A stretch of DNA of 64,000 nt from Lacisediminihabitans sp040549525 (GTDB lineage: Bacteria; Actinomycetota; Actinomycetes; Actinomycetales; Microbacteriaceae): assembly GCF_040549525.1 (NCBI RefSeq), contig NZ_JBEPTM010000001.1, positions 717,226-781,225 of the forward strand, written 5' to 3'. A program made the translations under genes and the position numbers. Below the pieces are notes generated by a model, which was not told the DNA's origin, ran no database searches, and saw only the letters and a list, made by a program, of their open reading frames with translations. Shown here piece by piece: positions 46,913 through 54,424 of this stretch (its first letter is position 1; each line of letters starts with the position of its first letter).

Positions 46913-48076
46913 ATGATTCGCCCCACTGTCCTCGCTTATTATTTTCCTAACTGGCACGAGGATAAGCAGAACTTTGCCCGCTACGGCGACGGTTGGAATG
47001 AATGGACCCTGCTGAAGAGCGCGCGGCCTCGATTTGAGGGTCACCGCCAACCTCGAGTTCCCGTCAACGGCTACACCGACGAGGCGGATGCTGTGAACAT
47101 GTCCCACCAGATCGATCTCGCAGCAGATCACGGTATCGACGCGTTCGTCTTCGATTTCTATTGGTACGCCGACGGGCCTTTCTTGCAAGGCGCCCTGGAC
47201 AGGGGCTATTTGAAGGCTGACAACCGCGTGCGCACCAGTTTCGCTCTCATGTGGGCTAACCACGACTGGGTCGATATTTTTCCTGCACACCATCGTGACC
47301 ATCCGAAGATCAAGCGAGGAGCGATCGCGAGAGACGTCTTCGACGAAATGGTCGATCATGTTGTGGCGACCTATTTCTCGCAGCCCGAGTATCTGAAAGT
47401 CGATGGCAGACCTTTTTTCTCGATCTACGAAATAGGATCGCTCATCGAGGGGCTCGGGGGACTTTCCGCGACAGTGGATGCTCTCGCTAGTTTTCGAGCG
47501 AAAACGATCGCTGCTGGGCACCCGGGCCTCTACCTGGACGCTACCGTTTGGGGGTTCGGTATCTTGCCGGGCGCGATTGCCGCCTCGCGACCAGACGAGC
47601 TCATCAGGTCACTCGGATTTGCTTCCGCAAGTTCCTATGTTTGGATTCACCACAGCGACCTCACGGACCAAACATTTCCCGTCGGAGACTGGGATGCTGT
47701 CGCCGACGATGCCCTGGAGGCCTATGAAACGTACGCCCGCGACCTTGGCGTGCCATTTATCCCCAATGTGACGGTCGGATGGGACTCTTCACCGCGAACG
47801 GCGCAGGAACTGCCCTTCACCGCGGATCAATATCCGTGGTATCCGGTGTTCGACGCTACGCCCGCCCAGTTCGAGCGGGGCCTTGAACGCGTTGCAGCCT
47901 TCAGCGTGTCGCAGCATCAACCGCACCCTATGATCACCTTGAACGCGTGGAATGAATGGACCGAAGGGTCGGCATTGCTTCCGGATTCCGTGCATGGCAC
48001 CGCGTACTTGGATGCCGTTCGGCGCGTCTTCGGAATCGCGCCAATCACCGAGAACGAGCACGCAGAAGAAACTTGA
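46913..48076 (+). CDS. GH99-like (WbsX-type) protein, paralogue of the one at 36995
   Basis: A 387-residue protein with the same hallmarks as its paralogue: VLAYYFPNWHE, GWNEWTLLKSARPRFEGHRQP, SFALMWANHDWVDIF, and LNAWNEWTEGSALLPDS. Identity is moderate, so this is an old duplication or separate acquisition. No signal peptide. GAAAGG lies before the ATG at 46913. It stands alone as a single gene after the rhamnose operon, so the two paralogues flank the catabolic genes. Confidence 0.83.
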   Translation: MIRPTVLAYYFPNWHEDKQNFARYGDGWNEWTLLKSARPRFEGHRQPRVPVNGYTDEADAVNMSHQIDLAADHGIDAFVFDFYWYADGPFLQGALDRGYLKADNRVRTSFALMWANHDWVDIFPAHHRDHPKIKRGAIARDVFDEMVDHVVATYFSQPEYLKVDGRPFFSIYEIGSLIEGLGGLSATVDALASFRAKTIAAGHPGLYLDATVWGFGILPGAIAASRPDELIRSLGFASASSYVWIHHSDLTDQTFPVGDWDAVADDALEAYETYARDLGVPFIPNVTVGWDSSPRTAQELPFTADQYPWYPVFDATPAQFERGLERVAAFSVSQHQPHPMITLNAWNEWTEGSALLPDSVHGTAYLDAVRRVFGIAPITENEHAEET

Positions 48077-48835
48077 AGTACTTGACCAGCGCTCGAACAT
48101 TTCAGCGGTCAAAGGCGCAGCAGTTGGGAACCGCTTCACAGTTGCAAACAAGGGCGTATGGAGATTGGGATCTTTACCTTTCTGGAGCGACGAGGGCGGT
48201 CTTTCGGCGACTATACCAACGAGAGGATCTTGGACCGGTTCCGGCGCGGTTCTGTTGTAGAAAAGACCGAGACATACAGCCAGGTTGGTATCGGGATCAG
48301 TGTCTTGGTCGCGGACCCAGACGCTTTTAGAATCAAATTTAGCGGAACGAGGAACGCCAGCTCAGGAAGTTGGGTTCTTCATGACCACGTTTTCATCAAC
48401 GGTGATTCACCCCGACAAAGCCCGACTGACGTCAGATCGACCGCCTTGGTTAAGTTCCTCAGCCCACCTGGGTAGCCGACGAACGGCCTCTCGAGCTCGG
48501 TCTGCTAGTCGACCGAGTCGCCGTTTTCTGTCTCCGACGGTGGTTAGTCATTACGATCCAGGTCAAATTCTCCGGCCGGGACGCCCACCGAGATTGCCAC
48601 CCTCGTATTATTCGGCAAGCGCTTCTAGCGGGGGAGAGGCACGAGCCCCTCATGGCGGTTTTCGCGCAGACCCAGACCCGGCCTATGGATCCGGACAGTC
48701 GAGTCGAGAGACATTAAACGGGGATTGGGACAGGTGTCGGTTTGATTGACTCCTTGAACGCCCAACGAATCGAAGTACGGTCCCGCCGCCCTACGCACTT
48801 CGTGACGTCGCCCGGGGCGCCTGACTCTGCGGTAA
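48077..48835. other. Gene-free stretch at the right edge of the carbohydrate cargo
   Basis: About 760 bp. A frame at 48158-48475 opens MEIGIFTF but soon loses coding character, so I do not call it. Nothing else is supported. Confidence 0.35.
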
Positions 48836-48952
48836 ACGTTCCGGGCTTTCGGTCAGCGATCCGGTTGGCGTAGAGGGCGGCGTTCCGGGTGGTTGGCGTG
48901 CCGCCTTTCGTAAAGGCGGGCGTTCCGGTGGGTCGAAAGGTTGGGCGTGCCG
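48836..48952 (+). repeat. Cluster of GCGTKCCG 8-mers (cluster 2)
   Basis: GCGTTCCG at 48880 and 48920, GCGTGCCG at 48896 and 48945, and ACGTTCCG at 48836, all in the same orientation. They lie directly before the first module B promoter motif. Confidence 0.6.
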
Positions 48953-48980
48953 CGCATGAAATGAGCGGCATTACCTGGAA

Positions 48981-48995
48981 GCCGCACACGTATTC
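48981..48995 (+). promoter_or_regulatory. Element motif GCCGCACACGTATTC upstream of the winged-helix gene
   Basis: Faces the gene starting near 49065-49125. The core GCCGCACACGTA is identical to three other copies. Confidence 0.5.
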
Positions 48996-49124
48996 GGCAG
49001 ATCGAAAGCCCGACGACTTCGTCGTCGGCTTATCGACTACTAATACGCCTCAAAGGAGCCCATCATTTCTGTTCACTTCTCAGACACCCCGGAAGACACT
49101 GGCCCGGCGCTTGACCTCGAGGCC

Positions 49125-50411
49125 GTGCTCTTCCCTGCCCTGCGCTCGAAGCATGGCAACCCAGCACCTGACGCCGTCCTCCTCCGCGTGATCGCAACGG
49201 GCCTTTCCTCAAATCCTCCGATCCCTGCCGTCGTTATCCGCCGTTGGATCTCAGCTCGCGCCCGTAATGAACCGCTCGTCCAAGCGGCGGCGGCGAACCC
49301 TGCCCGGTGGTTCCGACTTCTGCATGCCGCACGCAAGTACCTCGCCTCGGCCCGAACGCCGGTCGGTATGGCAGACCTTCGGCTCCAGGTTGCCCGGCGC
49401 ATGGTGGCCAGAATTGCCACGCCGATTCCCGCGGGAACCGTCAGCCACCAGCGCGAAATCCGGGCCAGGCACGCGCTTGCGATCATCGGGCTCCAGCAGA
49501 TCGAGCTCGGCTACGAGAGCATCGTGGTCTCGGGCACGTGGCTCGGTAGCCGCCTCGGCGTGACTCGCAATACGGCGATGGCCGCCTTGAAGACTCTAGA
49601 GAAGGACCTCGGATGGATCCGCCGCGTCGGTCAGCGCGGGTCCGCGCTCAAGTGGAAGCTGACGAAGTTCGTCGGCCCACAAGGCGACGAGCTCCGCGAA
49701 AGAGCCTTGCTGCACGGTGCGGCCGTCGACGCGCTCGCCTCGATGAGTTACGACGAAGACCGCCTTGCGGAGCTGGTCGCCGCGGCTGGCCACCCAGCCT
49801 GGAGTTACTCCCGGGCACGGAGGGCGCCCGGCTCCGAGGAGCTCGTGCAAATCCTCGGCTCACGAGCGTGGGTTGCCGCGATCCACCACTACGCCGCCCT
49901 TTCTCCCGAAGAAGGCCTCGGCCTCCCGAAGGCAGCACTGTCGAAGATGAAACGCCAGGTCAACGCTGAGCTCCCTGCCGTCTTCGACCGGCACGCCCCT
50001 CTCCTCGAGGCCCTCGACGCCCACGCCGCCGCGTCCGGCGCGATCGTCTACCGTGCCGAACGCGATGCGCTGGCGGCCGCGGAAGCCGCGGTCGACCGCG
50101 CGCGCATTGCCGAATTTCGAATCGTGAACGCGGCCCGCCATGCTGCCCGAAAGGCGCTGGCTGCCGTTCTCCGGAAAGCATGGTCCGACCGTGGGCCGCT
50201 CGGGCGGGTTCCCGAGGATGTCGCCGAGTTGGCGGCATGGACTGGCGAGGCCGCCCAGATCGTGGCGGAGGGTGGCCTGGTTGTCCAGCCTTCGGATCTG
50301 GCCAGCGCTCGGGAGTTCCTCGCGAATCACGTTATCTATCGCGGTTTTGACGCGGCGAAGGCCGCGAAAGTAGCCGGGTTTGTCTTCCGTGATGCGCCGG
50401 CTGCGGCCTAA
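49125..50411 (+). CDS. Winged-helix DNA-binding protein of the element
   Basis: A protein of at least 428 residues. A winged-helix domain sits in the first half (GTWLGSRLGVTRNTAMAALKTLEKDLGWI), followed by an Ala/Glu/Arg-rich helical C-terminal half (AAAEAAVDRARIAEFRIVNAARHAARKALA) likely to form coiled coils. It might be a replication initiator or partition-type protein, but no family is certain. The GTG at 49125 lacks a Shine-Dalgarno. A strong AAAGGAG at 49052-49058 points to ATC/ATT codons at 49062-49067, which would add 20 in-frame residues. Confidence 0.75.
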   Translation: MLFPALRSKHGNPAPDAVLLRVIATGLSSNPPIPAVVIRRWISARARNEPLVQAAAANPARWFRLLHAARKYLASARTPVGMADLRLQVARRMVARIATPIPAGTVSHQREIRARHALAIIGLQQIELGYESIVVSGTWLGSRLGVTRNTAMAALKTLEKDLGWIRRVGQRGSALKWKLTKFVGPQGDELRERALLHGAAVDALASMSYDEDRLAELVAAAGHPAWSYSRARRAPGSEELVQILGSRAWVAAIHHYAALSPEEGLGLPKAALSKMKRQVNAELPAVFDRHAPLLEALDAHAAASGAIVYRAERDALAAAEAAVDRARIAEFRIVNAARHAARKALAAVLRKAWSDRGPLGRVPEDVAELAAWTGEAAQIVAEGGLVVQPSDLASAREFLANHVIYRGFDAAKAAKVAGFVFRDAPAAA

Positions 50412-50419
50412 CTTTTCCG

Positions 50420-50434
50420 GCCGCACACGTAGTA
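50420..50434 (+). promoter_or_regulatory. Element motif GCCGCACACGTAGTA upstream of the DnaJ operon
   Basis: Lies 9 bp after the previous stop codon and 104 bp before the DnaJ-protein ATG. Confidence 0.55.
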
Positions 50435-50537
50435 ATCAGGAAGAGGCTGCTCCCCTCTCCCCAGGTGTCGGCGGGTGTCAACCTCCCCGCCGGCACCGTT
50501 TCTTTCCGGGGCAGACGAGAGCAACCAGGAGCACAGC

Positions 50538-51233
50538 ATGGCCAACGCAACCCATTACGACACGCTTTGCGTGGCGCCGACGGCGCCGCCGGAGGAGATC
50601 AAGAAATCTTGGCGCCGGCTCGTACGGAATTTTCATCCAGATACCGCTGGTGACGCTGGGGTTGTTATGACGCAGCGGCTAAACGCCGCTTACTCGATCG
50701 TCGGCAGCCCGGATTCTCGCCGTGCGTATGACCGCGACCTTCTCCTGGACGCCGAACCGCAGCCTGAGGCGTCGCACCAGCCGGCGCCGCAGGCGTCGCA
50801 CCAGCCTCAACCGGCCACTGCACCGACCGCCCCGAGAGCGCCCGCGGCGCCCTCCTCCCCGTGGGAGCCCGAGCGCTATCGGAGCCTTTGCAAGATTGCG
50901 CTGGTCTGCTTGGCGATCATTGGCATCGGAATCATTGTGGGCGCCGCGTCCCTGAATTCCACGCACTCGTCGATCTGGCTGGCGCCGATCGCCGCAGCCG
51001 CGATTTTGACTGCGGCCCGCCAGAAGATGGCGAGATGGAGGGCCGCGGTCCTCGGGATCGCGATCGTCGCGGCACCGCTTGGAGCCATCGGAGTGTGGGT
51101 CTTTTCGGGATGGCTCGCTGACGCAGGCCCCGTCGCGCTAATCGCCCAGGCGCTGGTCGCTTCGGCCGCGTTCGTTGCCCACTCGGTGGGCGTACCGATC
51201 CGTGCGCTTCGCGCCGCCAAGCCCCGCAAATAA
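50538..51233 (+). CDS. Membrane-anchored J-domain protein
   Basis: A 231-residue protein. An N-terminal J domain (residues 5-70, with the intact HPD at 33-35 needed to stimulate DnaK) is followed by a Pro/Ala/His-Gln linker with EASHQPAPQASHQPQP repeats and four C-terminal transmembrane helices. It would bring Hsp70 activity to the membrane, perhaps for the transfer apparatus. AGGAG precedes the ATG. A 35-residue membrane peptide gene follows. Confidence 0.85.
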   Translation: MANATHYDTLCVAPTAPPEEIKKSWRRLVRNFHPDTAGDAGVVMTQRLNAAYSIVGSPDSRRAYDRDLLLDAEPQPEASHQPAPQASHQPQPATAPTAPRAPAAPSSPWEPERYRSLCKIALVCLAIIGIGIIVGAASLNSTHSSIWLAPIAAAAILTAARQKMARWRAAVLGIAIVAAPLGAIGVWVFSGWLADAGPVALIAQALVASAAFVAHSVGVPIRALRAAKPRK

Positions 51234-51261
51234 CTGCTCAACAACCGGAAGAAGAAACGCC

Positions 51262-51369
51262 ATGTCCAAGATCAATCGAGCATCAAAATCCGCCGTCAAG
51301 TTGATCCTCGGGATCGTGATCGTCGCCGTTATCGGGATCACGATTCTCAAAAGCTGGGGCTGGATCTAG
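51262..51369 (+). CDS. Small single-helix membrane protein
   Basis: A 35-residue peptide: a basic start (MSKINRASKSAVK), one hydrophobic helix (LILGIVIVAVIGITILK) and SWGWI. GGAAGAAG precedes the ATG. It probably associates with membrane proteins of the same operon. Confidence 0.65.
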   Translation: MSKINRASKSAVKLILGIVIVAVIGITILKSWGWI

Positions 51370-51527
51370 CCAGAGCGGGCCGCACGCACTCCCGGATCGC
51401 CATCCTCGCCGACCCCCGACCCCCGATCCGAACCCTGCGCAGGCGGTGTGACACCCAATCGAGTGCTATCCGAACTTTCCTCAAGGCCGGTATATTGCAA
51501 CCACACCATTTCCCGATTGAAGGCCAC

Positions 51528-52598
51528 ATGAAACCCTCTATCCGCGCCGCTGCTGTTGCTGTTGCTATCTTTGTCGCAATCTCGCTTACCGGCTGTGGCT
51601 CGCAGAATGTGAGCCGTGACAGCGCCTCCGTCAAGTGCGCTGATTTCCTCAAAATGTCGCCGAGCGATCAAAGTCTCTACGACCCGGACAGGGGAAATAT
51701 CATCACCTACACGTCAGAGGGAGCCTCCTCCGAAGCCTGGATAAAAGCGGCGCGTCGACAGTGCGCGCTGAAAGGCAACTCCAATAAGACCCCAAAATCG
51801 GTCATCGCAGCTATTTCGCAAGGCACATGCTCCACCTTCGCCACCCTGAGCCTCAAGGCGAAGGCGGAATGGGCCGACGCAACTCAGCAAGAAGGGGGCT
51901 GGAGCTCGGCTGGCCTGACGAATGAGCAGAAGGCTCTCGCCATGACCAAAATGTGCGCGAAAACGTCAGCGGACACGGTAGATCTCGCCGCTTCAGGTTT
52001 GGGCGGTCTGTCCAGTAACCCCATCGTTTTCGCTCAATTCGTGGGCAAGGACGCCGGATGGAGCGGAATCACTTGGACCACGTCAACCGTGTTGGGCTAC
52101 ACGTCTCAGGGGCGCCTCACAATTGGCCCTACGCTCCCGAAGGGCGAGAAATTTCACCCGCTAAATCTCAAGCTCTCAGTAGGGACTGCGTGCGCGTTTA
52201 ACCCAGACCTTGACGCCGTATTCCCTGCACTATTTGTGGCGACAGGAACAACTGCCAATACGAAGGCAGTGGTGTCGGGCAGTATTTCCGTGCAGCAAAC
52301 TAATGCGCCAGGTATCACGGATGCGGTGGCGGAAATGATATTTACGGATGGAACGTCCGCCTGCTCTGACAAGACGGGAGGCACGGTTGGAGAGCAAAGC
52401 GGCACCAAACTCGATCCGGGCAATTCTGTCACCACCCCCACATTCATCATCGTCCACAACTACTACGCGCCTCGCTACCCATCAGGCGCATCGGTCGAAC
52501 TGTCGAGATTCGAGATTAGACCGGGCCTCTCACTCGGCGGTGAAGATCCCGATGCGAGCGTCACCTCGGCTGACATCAACCTTTCGGCTGTCCACTAG
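51528..52598 (+). CDS. Lipoprotein of unknown function
   Basis: A 356-residue protein with a signal peptide and lipobox LTGC (Cys23). The first domain (about 35-165) has several cysteines (KCADFL, RRQCAL, QGTCSTF, TKMCAK) that may form disulphides. The second (about 175-356) is beta-rich and low in charge. No family is recognised. An exposed lipoprotein in a transfer module could act in mating-pair contact or exclusion; this is inference. The start MKPSIR fits the signal peptide. Confidence 0.75.
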   Translation: MKPSIRAAAVAVAIFVAISLTGCGSQNVSRDSASVKCADFLKMSPSDQSLYDPDRGNIITYTSEGASSEAWIKAARRQCALKGNSNKTPKSVIAAISQGTCSTFATLSLKAKAEWADATQQEGGWSSAGLTNEQKALAMTKMCAKTSADTVDLAASGLGGLSSNPIVFAQFVGKDAGWSGITWTTSTVLGYTSQGRLTIGPTLPKGEKFHPLNLKLSVGTACAFNPDLDAVFPALFVATGTTANTKAVVSGSISVQQTNAPGITDAVAEMIFTDGTSACSDKTGGTVGEQSGTKLDPGNSVTTPTFIIVHNYYAPRYPSGASVELSRFEIRPGLSLGGEDPDASVTSADINLSAVH

Positions 52599-52887
52599 AC
52601 AAACCCACTCGCTCAAGTCCGCACGTGCAGCTTGCCTGTCTGACTGTGTCCCAACATTTCCTGGGGTGATGACCTTATTCGCAGTGAGAGATCGAGCTCG
52701 GTGGTCTGCTCGAACCTGTTCAGTTACGCAACCGGCAGGGCAGAAGCGGCAACGGACTGGCTGCCGTGCCTGGGGCGTTTCGTTTGGTGATCCGCTTAGA
52801 GGCGGCCACCAAAGGGAGCAGAGCACCAGGCTGCGAACTACAGACACGCGCTCGAGGAGCTGCGAGCCACCATCGCCGAGACCGCCA

Positions 52888-53496
52888 CTACTGTGTCGCG
52901 ATAGTCCTCAGTATCGGCACAAGTTTGTCGCACATGCCGGCGGGCAGTGAGGACTTCCCCGTCAGTCGGCTGTCGGAGATCAGGAGCAGCAGGGAAGGGA
53001 ACGTCTCCAGGTTGGTCGCCGGGACGTCCACGGCACAGGTGACGGGGGAAACCCCTACCTTGGCGCCTGACCCAAGCGACGGCGCATCCGTCACAACAGG
53101 GGTTTGATCCTGGAACGCTACAAACTTCGAGATGTCTACTGTTGCAGGGCTGTCACTCCTACTCGACGCTGATATGACAACGTCAGTGCCACCGATCGAG
53201 TACGCGCACCCACCGTCGTTCATCGAGGGGAACGAGCTGTAATCGACGCTGGTCACAAGTCCGGAGGCTGCGTTCACAGTTGCCGCAGTGGGGCACGCGT
53301 CACCGGCACGCCAAACACTGCCAGTACCGCCGAAAGAGTCGCGCGCAACAGGCGCAGCAGGCGCTGACGGTGCGGCCGCCGCCGGGGTGTCGTTCGGAGG
53401 GTTGCTCGCGCTATCACTGGCTGACCCTCGGGCACTGCATCCGACGAGAGCCAGAACCACTGCTGTCGCAGCAACCAGCGAAATGAACCTGCTCAT
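52888..53496 (-). CDS. Lipoprotein, DUF3558-like layout
   Basis: A 202-residue protein with lipobox LVGC (Cys20), a Ser/Pro/Ala-rich linker, then a small domain with paired cysteines (AGDACPTAATVNAASG; GGCAYSIGG; VTCAVDV; GMCDKLVPILRTIA). The cysteine pattern resembles DUF3558-type lipoproteins, though I am not certain. It is on the minus strand, opposite to its neighbours. Confidence 0.7.
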   Translation of the reverse strand: MSRFISLVAATAVVLALVGCSARGSASDSASNPPNDTPAAAAPSAPAAPVARDSFGGTGSVWRAGDACPTAATVNAASGLVTSVDYSSFPSMNDGGCAYSIGGTDVVISASSRSDSPATVDISKFVAFQDQTPVVTDAPSLGSGAKVGVSPVTCAVDVPATNLETFPSLLLLISDSRLTGKSSLPAGMCDKLVPILRTIATQ

Positions 53497-53638
53497 CGAA
53501 CCTCCACGGGAACTGTGCCTGGGCTGCTGACCAACTCGAGGTCCGCGCCAGATCAGAAACTAGCATGACCGGACACGCCAAGCTCTCCTGGCTGTTCAAC
53601 ACCGAACCCACCGCCGCCGCATCCTGAAGCTGGACCGC

Positions 53639-53999
53639 ATGAATTCGACGCCCTCCCTGCCTCGTAAGTCCCCATGCGCGTCATGCCCGTTCCGGGTGAA
53701 CGTGCCGTCCGGTATTTGGGGTCCGGAAGAATACGAAAAGCTTCCCCGTTACGACGGCGACATGGTCGGGCAGTCCCCGAAGGCGTTCGCCTGCCACCAG
53801 TTCGATGGGCCGTCGCCTGCGGCCGTTTCGCTGGCTGTCGAAGTGGGCGCTGCGGTGGACGATCCGGGGCGAGCTTCAGGCCCAGCGCTGGTCGATGATT
53901 TCGCGCGCGGAAAGCCCGGTGGCGGAGTGCCAAGATCCTGAGTGGTCCCGGGTCATTGGCTCTGACTCGATCCCCGGTTGCGCCTGGCAGACCCGCTGA
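53639..53999 (+). pseudogene. DUF6283-like protein with apparent frameshift
   Basis: The N-terminal 55 residues (KSPCASCPFRVNVPSGIWGPEEYEKLPRYDG...AFACHQFDG) match the DUF6283 family with its C-x-x-C. Past about 53810 the same frame loses the expected pattern, while the neighbouring frame gives RRLRPFRWLSKWALRW, resembling the family's next block. This suggests a frameshift near 53805-53820. The uncorrected frame ends at 53941, the shifted one at 53999. Confidence 0.5.
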
Positions 54000-54162
54000 C
54001 TGTGTGCCTCTGCCGCGACCTGGGTCGCGTGGCCGCCTGTCACGAGGCCGTCTGCCGCCGTCTCGGAAGCATGGGAGAAGAGCGTTCCGTATTCCGTTGC
54101 CATGCCCGATCCATGCGCGGGGCGGCCTGGCTGACTCGGCACTGCGTGTGGCGGCGGCGGGA

Positions 54163-54177
54163 GCCGCACACGTAGTA
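54163..54177 (+). promoter_or_regulatory. Element motif GCCGCACACGTAGTA upstream of the translocase operon
   Basis: Only 16 bases separate it from the ATG at 54194, and that gap holds the Shine-Dalgarno GGAGG. The transcript must therefore begin within or before the motif. Confidence 0.6.
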
Positions 54178-54193
54178 GGCGGAGGCACCACCA

Positions 54194-54424
54194 ATGAGCG
54201 CACGAGCAATTTGCCTGACCCGGTCCGCGACCGCCGGCACCCTGACGCTGACCGCGATCGGCGACGTCGACGCCGAGGAGCTCGGCGTGGATCTCCGCGC
54301 GCTCGATTTTGTGGCCACGCCGGCAGGGATCGTGCTTGTGGCGCCGGTAGACGAGATGGACGCGGCGATCGAGCAGCTGCGCACCTGGGGCTACGACGTC
54401 GTCGTCGTTTTGGCGGGTGCCTGA
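54194..54424 (+). CDS. Small hypothetical protein preceding the translocase
   Basis: A 76-residue alpha/beta protein (GTLTLTAIGDVDAEELGVDLR; IVLVAPVDEMDAAIEQLRTWGYDVVVVLAG). No family is recognised. GGAGG precedes the ATG and the stop overlaps the translocase start by one base (TGATG), so the two are coupled. It may be a partner or regulator of the translocase. Confidence 0.7.
   Translation: MSARAICLTRSATAGTLTLTAIGDVDAEELGVDLRALDFVATPAGIVLVAPVDEMDAAIEQLRTWGYDVVVVLAGA

Noticed and set aside
48158..48475. Frame starting MEIGIFTF, reminiscent of luciferase-like monooxygenases
   Set aside because: Similarity is limited to the first eight residues; the rest lacks coding character.
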